From contig NZ_WING01000002.1 of the NCBI RefSeq assembly GCF_009793335.1, forward strand, positions 682,001-746,000: a stretch of 64,000 nt of DNA, in the 5' to 3' direction. Below are positions 20,272 to 31,090 of this stretch, one piece after another. The notes below the pieces were generated by a model. It was not told the origin of the DNA. It saw only the letters and a program-made list of their open reading frames with translations, and searched no databases. Made by a program: the position numbers and the translations under genes. The stretch's first letter is position 1, and each line of letters begins with the position of its first letter. The stretch is from Actinomadura sp. J1-007 (lineage in GTDB: Bacteria; Actinomycetota; Actinomycetes; Streptosporangiales; Streptosporangiaceae).

Positions 20272-21233
20272 GTGAAAGCCCCCGGCCCGAAGGTCGTCGC
20301 GCTCGGCGGGGGCCACGGCCTCTACGCCTCCCTGTCCGCGCTCCGCCGCGTCACCGACCGGCTGTCGGCGGTCGTCACGGTCGCCGACGACGGCGGCTCC
20401 AGCGGGCGGCTGCGCCGCGAGCTCGGCGTGCTGCCCCCGGCGACCTGCGGATGGCGCTCGCCGCGCTGTGCGGCGACGACGAGTGGGGCCAGACGTGGCG
20501 CGACGTCGTCCAGCACCGGTTCCGCTCGCAGGGCGACCTGCGCGACCACGCCGTCGGCAACCTGCTGATCGTCGCGCTGTGGGAGCTGCTCGGCGGCGAC
20601 GCCCCGGACTCGACCGTCGCGGGCCTCGACTGGGTCGGGCGGCTGCTCGGCGCGCACGGGCGGGTGCTGCCGATGGCGGCCGTACCGCTCGACATCGTCG
20701 CCGAGGTGCGCGGCGCCGACCCGGCGAGGCCCGGCGAGGTCAGCCAGGTCAGGGGCCAGGTCGCGTGCGCGAAGACGCCCGGCACCGTGCTCGGGGTGTC
20801 GCTGGTCCCGTCCGATCCGCCCGCCTGCCCGGAGGCGCTCGCCGCGGTCGAGGACGCCGACTGGGTGGTGTTCGGGCCCGGCTCCTGGTTCACCAGCGTC
20901 CTGCCGCACCTGAAGGTCCCCGCCCTCGCCCGCGCGCTGACCGGCTCCCGCGCCCGCCGCGTCGTCGCGCTGAACCTCGCCCCGCAGCCCGGCGAGACCG
21001 ACGACTTCTCCCCGCAGACCCATCTGGAGGTCCTCCAGGCGCACGCCCCCGACCTGCGCGTGGACGTGGTGCTCGCCGACGAGGGCGTGGTGGACGACGC
21101 CGAGGCGCTCGACAAGGCCGTGCGGGCGCTCGGGGGACGGCTCGTGCTCGCCGACGTCGCGGCCCGCGACGGGTCGCCGCGTCATGATCCCGCCCGGCTG
21201 GCCCAAGCCTTCGTACAGATCTTTCATGACTGA
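20272..21233 (+). CDS. yvcK: Gluconeogenesis factor YvcK-family protein, apparent frameshift
   Basis: About 320 residues once joined. The CofD/YvcK-type nucleotide-sugar-binding protein begins KVVALGGGHGLYASLSALRR and VVTVADDGGSSGRLRREL. The frame then breaks after GVLPP at a C5 run (20434-20438). The next frame continues GDLRMALAALCGDDEWGQTW and ends LAQAFVQIFHD. The family binds UDP-sugars and links carbon metabolism to wall growth. It sits between rapZ and whiA as in most actinobacteria. GAGGAG lies 12 nt before the GTG. The break is probably a sequencing error. Confidence 0.9.
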
Positions 21234-21292
21234 CATCCGGCGGGGCCGTCATCGGCGACACTGCTGGAAGACCGATAGGGGAGGGTTCATTC

Positions 21293-22273
21293 ATGGCGAT
21301 GACCGGTGTGGTCAAGGACGAGCTGAGCAGGCTGCCGGTGATGAAACCGTGCTGCCGCAAGGCGGAGGTCTCGACGCTGCTGCGGTTCGCCGGCGGCCTG
21401 CATCTGGTCAGCGGGCGGATCGTGATCGAGGCCGAGATCGACACCGGGGTGGCGGCGCGGCGGCTGATCAAGGACATCGCCGAGGTGTTCGGGCACACCT
21501 CCGAGGTCGTGGTGCTGGCGCCGAGCGGGCTGCGCAAGGGCAACCGCTACGTGGTGCGGGTGTTCCGCGACGGCGAGTCGCTGGCGCGGCAGACGGGGCT
21601 GATCGACAACAACGGGCGGCCGGTGCGCGGCCTGCCCCGGCACGTGGTCGCGGGGGCGGCCTGCGACGCCGAGTCGGCGTGGCGCGGGGCGTTCCTCGCG
21701 CACGGCTCGCTCACCGAGCCGGGCCGTTCGATGTCGCTGGAGGTGACGTGCCCGGGGCCGGAGGCGGCGCTCGCGCTGGTCGGCGCCGCCCGCCGCCTCA
21801 AGATCCACGCCAAGGCGCGGGAGGTGCGCGGCGTGGACCGGGTCGTGGTCCGCGACGGCGACGCGATCAGCGCGCTGCTGACCCGCCTCGGCGCGCACGA
21901 CAGCGTCCTGGCCTGGGAGGAGCGGCGGATGCGCCGCGAGGTCCGCGCGACCGCCAACCGGCTGGCCAACTTCGACGACGCCAACTTGCGCCGCTCGGCC
22001 CGCGCCGCCGTCGCGGCGGGCGCCCGCGTCGCGCGCGCCCTGGAGATCCTCGGCGACGACGCGCCCGAGCACCTGGTCAACGCCGGGCGGCTGCGGCTGG
22101 AGCACAAGCAGGCGTCGCTGGAGGAGCTCGGCCAGCTCGCCGACCCGCCGCTCACCAAGGACGCCATCGCGGGCCGTATAAGGCGTCTGCTGGCGATGGC
22201 CGACAAGCGCGCGGGCGACCAGGGCATCCCGGGCACCGACGCCAACCTCACCGCCGACATGCTCGCCCCCTGA
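21293..22273 (+). CDS. whiA: Sporulation/division regulator WhiA
   Basis: A 326-residue DNA-binding protein with a degenerate LAGLIDADG-like N-terminal half (MKPCCRKAEVSTLLRFAGGL, then HLVSGRIVIEAEIDTGVAARRL). The C-terminal helix-turn-helix includes LTKDAIAGRIRRLLAMADKR. In Streptomyces it works with WhiB to start sporulation septation. It is full length and the last gene of the uvrC-rapZ-yvcK-whiA block. The ATG at 21293 (MAMTGVVKDELSRLPV) has AGGGGAGGG upstream. Confidence 0.95.
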   Translation: MAMTGVVKDELSRLPVMKPCCRKAEVSTLLRFAGGLHLVSGRIVIEAEIDTGVAARRLIKDIAEVFGHTSEVVVLAPSGLRKGNRYVVRVFRDGESLARQTGLIDNNGRPVRGLPRHVVAGAACDAESAWRGAFLAHGSLTEPGRSMSLEVTCPGPEAALALVGAARRLKIHAKAREVRGVDRVVVRDGDAISALLTRLGAHDSVLAWEERRMRREVRATANRLANFDDANLRRSARAAVAAGARVARALEILGDDAPEHLVNAGRLRLEHKQASLEELGQLADPPLTKDAIAGRIRRLLAMADKRAGDQGIPGTDANLTADMLAP

Positions 22274-22294
22274 GCCCGGCGGACGGACGGGGCC

Positions 22295-24219
22295 TCAGGG
22301 CAGGCGGCGGATCGTCCCGTCCGGGGCGACCTCGACGGCGAGCCGTCCGCCCGCCCCGGCCCCCGCGCCCGCCGGGCTCGGCGCGCTCGTGGCGTCCGCC
22401 GCGTCCGGCATGGTCAGCGTGACGCGCAGGGAGCCGCCCGGCCCCGGAGCCGACCGCACCACCGGAGTCCCCTCCCCGCGGACCGGTGCGATCAGCGTCA
22501 GCATCCGCACGTCCGCGCCGTGCGCGCCGAGCCGTACGACGGGCGCGTCGCGAACGGTCCGCGCCGACGGGACCATCCAGCCCTTGCTGACCGCCGGGGC
22601 CGCAGCGCCGTCCCCGGCAGCGGCACCCGCAGGAAGTGGGCGCGCACCGGGGCCGTTCCGCCCGTCCCGCCCGTTCCGCCCGCCGCCGCCCGTGCGCCGT
22701 CCGGACGGGCCGACGCGGTGAACGCGGCGGGCAGGTGCCAGAGCTGCTCGACCGTCCGCGGCGCCGGCGACCGGGCCTCGTCCAGGACGACCAGCACGTC
22801 GGGGCCCGAGGCGGCGAGCACCGACCGGGTACGGGTCGTTCCGGCGTAGGCGGTGTCGGAGAACCGGAAGAAGTCGGCGCCGGACGCGAAGCGGTGCGCG
22901 GTCAGCGCCGTGGACGCGCTGCTCCGGAACGGCGCGTCCCGCACGACGAGGGTGTTGTGCGCGTCCGGTGCCCGCAGCCGCGCCTGCCACGCCTTGTCGC
23001 TGTAGCCGATGTGGCCGCTCGGCACGAGGATGTCGCGTCCCTGCGCGAAGAACGTGAGCGCCATGTGGTCGTTCTGCCCGTGCGCGTAGCGGCCGGGGCC
23101 GAACCGCGCCGTGTACGCCGTCTCCCGCGCGAACGGCCGCCCGCGCCCGCCCCAGCCCGAACGGCCCATCACGTACCCCGCGCCGTACACGCGCGCGCGT
23201 GCGCTCGGCCGCCTGCCCTCGGCGCCCTTGGTCAGCACGTACTTCAGCGGCCCGCTGCCCGGCCGTCCCACGCGGTCCACCGTGCTCGCGAACGACTCGC
23301 CGATCTGGAGCAGGTCGCCCGCCGGGGTCGTCTGGAACGCGATGAACTCGTCCATCAGCCGGTGCCTGCGGACCAGCTCGTCCGGGACGCGGCGCCCGCA
23401 GCCGCGCATCGCGTCGATCGCGAGCCGCCAGCGGCCGCGGTTGTAGACGGAGTAGTGCGTGGACTGCTCGTTGTTGGCGCCCTCGGCGTCGATCGCGGGC
23501 CGGGCGCCGCCGGGCGGCCTCAGGACCGCGTCGACGAGCCGCCGGTAGCCGGTGTCGGCGAGATCGGCGCGGCCGATGCCGCAGCCCGCCGCGAGCAGGA
23601 TCAGCGACTCGTCGGTGCCGTGGTTCCACGGGCCGGAGTAGTGGCGCGGGTCGGCGAGCCAGGACGCGTGTCGCGCGATCGCGGCGTCCAGCCACGCCGC
23701 CCGGTAGTCGGCGCGCAGGCAGGTGAGGGTGATCAGGCGGAACTTGGCGGACTGGTCGATCGCCTCGCGCCGTTCGTCGCCGAACCGCGCGCCGGGCCGT
23801 TCGTTGTCGGCGATCCAGTCGCGGGCGATCCCGGCTGCGGCGGCGAGCGCGGCGCGGTCCCCGGTCAGCCGGTACGCCTTGAGGGGGCCGCCGAGCCATT
23901 CGAGGGAGTGCAGCCAGAGCTGCCAGGTGCGGTCGCGGTACGGGTCGAGGCCCCAGTCCACGTCCGTGCCCTTCGCGACGCGCACGGGCGGCGAGCCGGG
24001 GCCGCGGAACCGTCCCGCCTTCACCTCGGCGGCGGTGTTCTGCCGGTCCAGCCCGTTGTAGCCGAGGCACGTCGCCGCCGCGGGGCGGACCGCGTGCGGC
24101 GAGGCGTGCGGCGGGGAGACGGAGCGGGCCTGCGAGCACGCGGCGGCGAGCGGCAGCGCCAGCGCGGCGGGCGCGGCCCAGGCCGCCAGCCGGACGGCCC
24201 TCGAAGATCGTAGATACAC
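22295..24219 (-). CDS. Heparinase II/III-like lipoprotein, apparent frameshift
   Basis: About 640 residues once joined. The N-terminal signal ends in a lipobox (LALPLAAAC). An all-alpha toroid typical of alginate and heparin lyases follows, with GPWNHGTDESLILLAAG, NNEQSTHYSVYNRGRW and FAFQ-type helices. The heparinase II/III beta region has YAHGQNDHMALTFFAQGRDI, VPSGHIGYSDKAWQARLR and AHNTLVV. The frame breaks near residue 535 at a C4 run (22612-22615). One added base joins PLPG to DGAAAPAVSKGWMVP and the domain ends GTIRRLP. It probably degrades an acidic polysaccharide at the cell surface. It lies between whiA and the gap operon, where most actinobacteria have little or nothing. Confidence 0.78.
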
Positions 24220-24286
24220 CTCCGAAGACTCCCGGGGACGCGCCCGGGGTTGCCCGCGTCACCGAAGGTTCATCCGCCGTCCTCCG

Positions 24287-24334
24287 CCAGGTCACCGGCC
24301 CCGCGCGGCCGGGCCGGGCGCGCCGGTGACCTGG
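24287..24334. terminator. Hairpin terminator downstream of the three-gene membrane operon
   Basis: A perfect 13-bp inverted repeat, CCAGGTCACCGGC (24287-24299) and GCCGGTGACCTGG (24322-24334), with a 22-nt loop. It begins about 20 bp past the last stop of the leftward operon (24355) and lies before the next leftward gene (ATG at 24219), separating the two transcription units. Confidence 0.6.
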
Positions 24335-24354
24335 GGGCGCGGGTCAGGCGCGGG

Positions 24355-25560
24355 TCAGGCGCGGGGGCCGAGGTCGCCGCGCAGGACGCGGTGGACCAGG
24401 TCGTCGCGGAGCTGCCCGTAGCCGGTCGCGGCCCACACGCTGCGGTCCGGGTCGGCCTCGAAGTACGGGACGTCCCGGCCGTCCACCCGGTCCATGAGGA
24501 TCTCGGGGGTGCGCCGCGCGCGGACCGCCTTGGCGCAGGCCCGGCACGCGCGCACCTCCAGGGAGCGGCGCGTCCCGACGGGGCGCCAGTCGACCTTCAC
24601 CGCGGCGTCGCCGTGCAGCGGGTCGAAGAAGCACAGCGGGCTCGGCGGCGTCTCGGCCCCGCCGCCCGCGACCGAGCGCGCCGACGCGAGCGCGTCGCGG
24701 CCCTGGTCCACCAGGACGAGCACCCCGGCGAGGTCGGCGACGCCGCGCGCCCCGTCCAGCGCCTTGCCCGCGGCCTGGTAGGCGTCCAGCGCGCGGGTCA
24801 GCAGCGCGCGGGGCCGTTCGCGCGCCGTGTCCACCTCCGTCCCGTCCAGCAGCTCGCCGAACGCGACGACCTCCCGGGACGCCTGCTCGCGGAGCTGCTC
24901 CTCGCTCGCCCGCCCGGCCGTGGAGAACACCGTGCGGGGCAGCAGCAGGCCCGCGTCGGCCCGCCGGACCGCCGCCATCCTCCTCCGCCGCCACACCAGC
25001 AGCCCGGCGACGCCCGCGACCGCGACGGCCGCCGCGCCCCCGGCCGCGAGCGGCACGGCGCCTCCGCCGTCGCCGGACGGGGCGTCGGGCCGGTCGCTGT
25101 GGCGGACGCGCCGGTCCAGCTCGTCGGACAGGCGCCGGTACTCGCGGGTCCCGGTCCCCGCGGCGAGCAGGCCGGCGAGCCGGTCGAGCCTGCTCACCAG
25201 GGACGCGTCGTTCATCGCCCGGTCGAGGTTGACGGCCCACGCGGCGTCCCGCGCCTGCCACTCGCCGCCGAACTCGTACGCCTGGATCTGGTCGGGCGCG
25301 TCGTCCAGCGTCACGTAGATCCCGTCGCGGCCGAGCCGGTCGTGCACGACGGTCGCGAGCTGCTCCGGGTCGCTCCAGGTGCCGCCCTTGACCAGCGGGA
25401 CGAGCAGCACGAACACCGGCGCGGGCGCCCTGCGGAACGCGGCGGCCAGGCGGCGCCGCTCGGCGGCCGGCATCGCGGCCGACAGGGAGCGGTCCACGTG
25501 GATCGGGGAGCGGCGCAGGGCCGCCGCCAGCGTCTCGCCGGGGGAGGGCTTAGTGGACAC
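24355..25560 (-). CDS. Membrane protein of unknown function, paralogue 3 of 3
   Basis: A 401-residue protein. The N-terminal part, about 140 residues, is TPM-like (AAALRRSPIHVDRSLSAAMP, then PVFVLLVPLVKGGTW and RDGIYVTLDD). One transmembrane helix (AVPLAAGGAAAVAVAGVAG) is followed by a cytoplasmic region with CFFDPLHGDA and a CRACAK pair, which look like metal ligands. No signal peptide is evident. It starts at a GTG overlapping the previous gene by 11 bp. Function unknown. The first domain resembles the first domains of the two genes upstream. Confidence 0.7.
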   Translation of the reverse strand: MSTKPSPGETLAAALRRSPIHVDRSLSAAMPAAERRRLAAAFRRAPAPVFVLLVPLVKGGTWSDPEQLATVVHDRLGRDGIYVTLDDAPDQIQAYEFGGEWQARDAAWAVNLDRAMNDASLVSRLDRLAGLLAAGTGTREYRRLSDELDRRVRHSDRPDAPSGDGGGAVPLAAGGAAAVAVAGVAGLLVWRRRRMAAVRRADAGLLLPRTVFSTAGRASEEQLREQASREVVAFGELLDGTEVDTARERPRALLTRALDAYQAAGKALDGARGVADLAGVLVLVDQGRDALASARSVAGGGAETPPSPLCFFDPLHGDAAVKVDWRPVGTRRSLEVRACRACAKAVRARRTPEILMDRVDGRDVPYFEADPDRSVWAATGYGQLRDDLVHRVLRGDLGPRA

Positions 25561-26880
25561 CGAGATGCTCCAGTACGCGGGGGACGAGGGTGTTGCCGTC
25601 GGCGCCGAACGCGGTGTCGCGCCAGATCCCGGGGACCAGGAAGTGGGGCCGGGGCCCGTCCGGGCCGGGGACCTTGAGGACCCGGCCGGGCAGCGCGTCC
25701 GGCTTCGCGCCGTTGCACGCGGCGCACAGCGGGCGGCGCCGCGTCCGCCCGTCCAGCTCGACCGGCCTGCGGTGGGTGGACTCGCCGTGCAGCGGGTTGA
25801 CGAAGCACGGCGGAGGCGGGTTCTCGGTCCGGCGCGCGAGGGCGGCGCGGCCCTGCCGGGCCAGCACGATCGCGCCGGCGAGGTCGAGCGCGCCCTCGGC
25901 GCCACCGCCCGCCTCGTCGTAGACGATCTTCGCGGCGTCGTAGGCGGACAGGGCGTACCGGGTGCCGCGCCCGTCCCCGGCGGCGGGCAGCAGGAGCCGC
26001 AGCCGTTCGAGGTCGCGGCCGCCCGTCCGGCGCAGCCACCGCGTGCTCGGCCTGTCAGGCGCGCCGGGGTGCGCCTCGACGGGCATCGCGTCCGCGTCCA
26101 GGACCGTGGGACGGTGCGGCCCCGTCCTGCGGCGCAGGGCGGCCCCGCCGCGGCCGAGCCAGTAGAGCGCGATCGCCGCGACGGGCCCGGCCAGCAGGAG
26201 ACCGGTCAGGAACGGCCCCTTCGGGTGCGCCTCCGCGGGACGCAGCTCGTTCTCCTTGCCGAACGGGTCCGGGGAGGCGATCCGGTACGGCATCGTCGGC
26301 GACGCCGACGGGCGGTCGCCGAAGTGGCGCAGCCGGTCAGCCAGCCGCGCCGCGAGGCCCGCGAACGGACGGTCCTCGTCCGGCCGGGCGTCGTCCCAGA
26401 GGTCGGAGAACCGGATCTCGCGCGGCACCCTGAACGCCCCGGCCTGCAAGCGCCCCCGCGAGTTCGCCATCAGGTAGAGGCCGTCGCGGCCCGTCCGCCG
26501 GTGCAGCATGGTCAGGAACGCCTCGTCGTCGCCCTCGGCCTCCGACTGCCTCGGGTTCGGCGCCACGACCACGTAGACGTGCGCGCCGATCCGCCGCGAC
26601 GCCGCACCGGCGGCCCTGCGGACGCGCGCCCGGTCGGCCGGGCCCAGCGCCGACGCCAGATCGGGATCGACGAACAGCGGGTCCTTCGCCAGCGCCGCCC
26701 CGATCCTGTCGAGCCGCTTGTAGGCGTACGCAGGGATCGGATCGTTCTCACCCCCGGACGCCACGGCCCGCGGCGTGCGCTCGCCCGCCGCAGCGCCCGC
26801 CGCAGCGCCCGCCGCCGGGAACGGTGCCAGGCAGCCCAGCAAAGCCCCAAGAACAGCGTCCGCACGCGCGTGGAGGTCAT
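25550..26880 (-). CDS. Membrane protein of unknown function, paralogue 2 of 3, apparent frameshift
   Basis: About 443 residues once joined. The ATG at 26880 opens MTSTRVRTLFLG and then breaks at a run of four G on the coding strand (26845-26848). An added base gives the signal sequence ...LFLGALLGCLAPFPAAGAAAG. The TPM-like domain follows (LAKDPLFVDPDLASALGPAD, AHVYVVVAPNPR, RDGLYLMANSRG), then a TM helix (GPFLTGLLLAGPVAAIALYW) and a C-terminal region with CFVNPLHGES and CAACNGAKPDALPG. The start overlaps the stop of the preceding gene (ATGA). It shares layout and the C...PLHG...CxxC pattern with the next gene. Confidence 0.68.
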
Positions 26881-27623
26881 CGCCGCCTCCTCCGCTGTCC
26901 GTTCTTGGCCTTCGAGGCGTTCCGGCCGCCGGACCGTACGGCGCGCCGCCCCGCACGGCGACGGACGACGAGCAGGGCGAGGAGGGGGAGCCCGCTCAGC
27001 GCGGCTCCGCCTCCGAACGCGGAACGCTCCAGCAGCTCGGCGCGCCGGTCGGACGCGTCGTCCTCGTCCAGGGCCTGCCTGACCTTGGACTTCGGCCGGG
27101 GACGCGGATGGTCGCGGCGCTCGCGCGCGCGGCCCGACGCGGCGATCTCCACGAACCGGTCGAGCACGGCGACCGCGCCCGCGTCGTACGGCATCTCCAG
27201 CTCCGTGGCCGCCCAGGCGTCCTCGACGGGCAGGGAGCGGCCGCCGCCGTACTGCCGGGCGGCGCCGTCCGTCCCCTCCGGCGCGACCACGATGTAGACC
27301 CCGTCCCGCCGCAGCCGGTCGCGCAGCAGCGGAACGAGATCGTCCGAGCCCTCGGTCCCGCCGCCCAGCAGGGTCGGCGTCACGGCCACGTAGACGGGCA
27401 CGCCGAGGCGGCGCACCGCCGCCCGGATCCGCGCCGGCGCGTCCGGCGCCAGCGCGCGCGGCGCGTGATCGGTCACGTACACCGGGTCGCGCCGCAGCGC
27501 GGCGGCGAGATGGTCGGCGCGGCTCCCCGGCGCGGGCGCGGCGGACGCGGGGGACGCGGCGGCGGAGGGTGCGAGGAGGCCCGCCAAGGTCCCCAGGATC
27601 AGGACGAACCACCCCGTACGCAT
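26877..27623 (-). CDS. Membrane protein of unknown function, paralogue 1 of 3
   Basis: A 248-residue protein with a signal peptide (MRTGWFVLILGTLAGLLAPS), a TPM-like domain (AALRRDPVYVTDHAPRAL, VPVYVAVTPTLLGGG, RDGVYIVVAPEGTDG), one TM helix (GGGAALSGLPLLALLVV) and a very basic tail (KAKNGQRRRRR). It lacks the Cys-rich C-terminal region of its two paralogues. It is first in the operon, and its promoter region faces gap. It is likely anchored with the TPM-like domain outside the membrane. Confidence 0.68.
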   Translation of the reverse strand: MRTGWFVLILGTLAGLLAPSAAASPASAAPAPGSRADHLAAALRRDPVYVTDHAPRALAPDAPARIRAAVRRLGVPVYVAVTPTLLGGGTEGSDDLVPLLRDRLRRDGVYIVVAPEGTDGAARQYGGGRSLPVEDAWAATELEMPYDAGAVAVLDRFVEIAASGRARERRDHPRPRPKSKVRQALDEDDASDRRAELLERSAFGGGAALSGLPLLALLVVRRRAGRRAVRSGGRNASKAKNGQRRRRR

Positions 27624-27716
27624 GGAAGGCGATCTTACTGATCCCCCGGACGGGGGAGCCGGGCTCACCCGCGATTTCCCACGTGGCCGGTGTCGGGCCG
27701 GGCGGCCCCCATTAGA

Positions 27717-27722
27717 TAGGGT
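27717..27722 (+). promoter_or_regulatory. -10 element upstream of gap
   Basis: TAGGGT fits TANNNT about 110 bp before the gap start. GAGGAG lies about 10 nt before the GTG at 27832. The -35 is not obvious. Confidence 0.35.
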
Positions 27723-27831
27723 CGGACGTGGGGACGCCTCCGGGACCGACGCGGGAGGCGCCGCCGCAATCAGGCAGACACGGCCCGGGACGACGCCGGG
27801 CGAGACGACGACGTACGAGGAGAGCCGTTCC

Positions 27832-28836
<1,005 letters not shown>

Positions 28837-28924
28837 AAGGGTCCCTCCGCCGTGGCCCGCGCGTCCCGTTCGAGGGGGCCGCGCGGCCACGGCGGCCGCA
28901 TCTCCGGAAGGACATCGCATTTCG

Positions 28925-30112
28925 ATGCGCACCATCGACGATCTCGACGTCAGCGGGAAGCGGGTGCTCGTCCGGGCCGATCTGAACGTCCCCCTCCAGG
29001 ACGGGCGGATCACCGACGACGGGCGGATCCGGGCCAGCGTGCCCACGATCAGGGCGCTGCGCGACCGGGGCGCCAGAGTGATCGTCTGCGCCCACCTCGG
29101 CCGCCCGAAGGGCGAGGTCAGGTCCGAGTTCTCCCTCGCGCCGGTCGCGTCGCGGCTCGCCGAGCTGCTCGGCTCGGCCGTCACGTTCGCCAGCGACGTG
29201 GTCGGCGACTCCGCCCAGGCCGCCGCGCTGGAGCTGGAGGGCGGCGGGGTCGCCCTGCTGGAGAACCTGCGGTTCGAGCCCGGCGAGACCAGCAAGGACG
29301 ACGCCGAGCGCGGCGCGTTCGCCGACAAGCTCGCCGCCCTCGCCGAGCTGTACGTCGGCGACGGGTTCGGCGCCGTGCACCGCAGGCACGCCAGCGTCTA
29401 CGACGTGCCGAAGCGGCTCCCGCACGCCGCCGGCGGCCTGATCGCGACCGAGGTCGGCGTGCTGCGGCGGCTCACCGACGACGTCGAACGGCCCTACGCG
29501 GTCGTCCTCGGCGGCTCCAAGGTCTCCGACAAGCTCGGCGTGATCGACAACCTGCTCGGCAAGGCCGACCGCATCCTCATCGGCGGCGGCATGGTCTTCA
29601 CGTTCCTCAAGGCGCAGGGGCACGAGGTCGGCAAGAGCCTCCTGGAAGAGGACCAGCTCGGCACCGTCCGCGACTACCTGCGGCGCGCCGAGGAGACCGG
29701 CGTGGAGTTCGTGCTGCCCGTGGACGTCGTGGCCGCCACCGCGTTCGCCGCCGACGCCGACCACTCCGTCGTCGCCGCCGACGCGATCCCCGCCGACCGG
29801 CTCGGCCTGGACATCGGCCCCGAGTCCGGCAAGCTGTTCGCCTCCCGCCTCGCGGGCGCGCGCACGGTCTTCTGGAACGGCCCGATGGGCGTGTTCGAGA
29901 TGGAGCCCTACGCGCACGGCACCCGCGCCGTCGCGCAGGGCCTCATCGACTCCGGCGCGTTCACCGTGGTCGGCGGCGGCGACTCCGCCGCGGCGGTCCG
30001 GCAGCTCGGCTTCGACGAGAGCGCCTTCTCCCACATCTCGACCGGCGGCGGCGCGAGCCTCGAATACCTCGAAGGCGAGACGCTGCCCGGCCTTCAGGCC
30101 CTGGAGGACTGA
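28925..30112 (+). CDS. pgk: Phosphoglycerate kinase
   Basis: A 395-residue monomeric enzyme that makes ATP from 1,3-bisphosphoglycerate. N-terminal substrate motif GKRVLVRADLNVPL, then AHLGRPKG. The hinge and nucleotide domain include YAVVLGGSKVSDKLGVIDNL, GGGMVFTFLKAQG and FWNGPMGVFEMEPYAHGT. The end is VVGGGDSAAAVRQLG...FSHISTGGGASLEYLEG. Full length and uninterrupted. A 3-nt gap separates it from tpiA. Confidence 0.97.
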   Translation: MRTIDDLDVSGKRVLVRADLNVPLQDGRITDDGRIRASVPTIRALRDRGARVIVCAHLGRPKGEVRSEFSLAPVASRLAELLGSAVTFASDVVGDSAQAAALELEGGGVALLENLRFEPGETSKDDAERGAFADKLAALAELYVGDGFGAVHRRHASVYDVPKRLPHAAGGLIATEVGVLRRLTDDVERPYAVVLGGSKVSDKLGVIDNLLGKADRILIGGGMVFTFLKAQGHEVGKSLLEEDQLGTVRDYLRRAEETGVEFVLPVDVVAATAFAADADHSVVAADAIPADRLGLDIGPESGKLFASRLAGARTVFWNGPMGVFEMEPYAHGTRAVAQGLIDSGAFTVVGGGDSAAAVRQLGFDESAFSHISTGGGASLEYLEGETLPGLQALED

Positions 30113-30115
30113 CGC

Positions 30116-30910
30116 ATGGCCCCTGCCACCCCTTCCCGCAAGCCGCTGATGGCGGGCAACTGGAAGATGAACGGCTCCCACCTGGAGGCGATCGCGCTCG
30201 TCCAGAAGCTCGCGTTCGGGCTGAAGGAGGCCGACTACGAGGCGGTCGACGTCGCGGTCCTGCCGCCGTTCACCGCGATCCGTTCGGTGCAGACGTCCGT
30301 GGACGCCGACCGGCTCCAGCTCCTGTACGGCGCGCAGGACGTCTCGCAGCACGCGTCCGGCGCGTACACCGGGGAGGTCTCCGGGGCGATGCTCGCCAAG
30401 CTCGGCTGCTCGTTCGTCACCGTCGGGCACTCCGAACGGCGGCAGTACCACAGCGAGGACGACGCGACCGTCAACGCCAAGGCGCGCGCCGCGATCGCCA
30501 ACGAGATCGTCCCGATCGTCTGCGTCGGCGAGGGCCTGGAGGTCCGCAAGGCGGGCGGGCAGGTCGCGCACTGCCTCGCGCAGGTGGACGGCGCCCTGGA
30601 GAAGATCACCGCCGAGCAGGCCCGCACGCTGGTGATCGCGTACGAGCCGGTCTGGGCGATCGGCACCGGCGAGGTCGCGACCCCCCAGGACGCGCAGGAG
30701 GTCTGCGGGGCGGTCCGCACCCGGCTCGCCGAGCTCTACGACGGCGGGGTCGCCGACCAGGTGCGTATCCTGTACGGCGGGTCGGTCAAGGGCGCCAACA
30801 TCGCCGGGATCATGGCCCAGGCCGACGTGGACGGCGCGTTGGTCGGAGGTGCCAGCCTTGACCCGGGAGAGTTCGTCAAGATCTGCCGGTACCGGGACCT
30901 GCCGGTCTGA
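30116..30910 (+). CDS. tpiA: Triosephosphate isomerase
   Basis: A 264-residue TIM-barrel enzyme interconverting dihydroxyacetone phosphate and glyceraldehyde-3-phosphate. N-terminal RKPLMAGNWKMNGSH, catalytic His region VGHSERRQYH, catalytic Glu in IAYEPVWAIGTG, and phosphate loop ILYGGSVKGANI. Start ATG at 30116, nearly abutting pgk. Confidence 0.97.
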   Translation: MAPATPSRKPLMAGNWKMNGSHLEAIALVQKLAFGLKEADYEAVDVAVLPPFTAIRSVQTSVDADRLQLLYGAQDVSQHASGAYTGEVSGAMLAKLGCSFVTVGHSERRQYHSEDDATVNAKARAAIANEIVPIVCVGEGLEVRKAGGQVAHCLAQVDGALEKITAEQARTLVIAYEPVWAIGTGEVATPQDAQEVCGAVRTRLAELYDGGVADQVRILYGGSVKGANIAGIMAQADVDGALVGGASLDPGEFVKICRYRDLPV

Positions 30911-31090
30911 TCAAAACTGATCAATTCGGTTGCGACATGGGGGTTCCTGCCGAACCAGCGAAGACTTCGTCGTACCCTTCGTAGCTGACGGGTAAACCGT
31001 CCGGCTCGCCGCTCCGACCCCGTCACGACCAGCCTGGAAAACGACAAGCCCCGCACCGCGCGGGGGTAGGCCAGAAGAAGGCGCTGAACT

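Noticed and set aside
30911..31090. A small RNA or riboswitch between tpiA and secG
   Set aside because: Only a short GC hairpin is visible. No known RNA family pattern could be matched.
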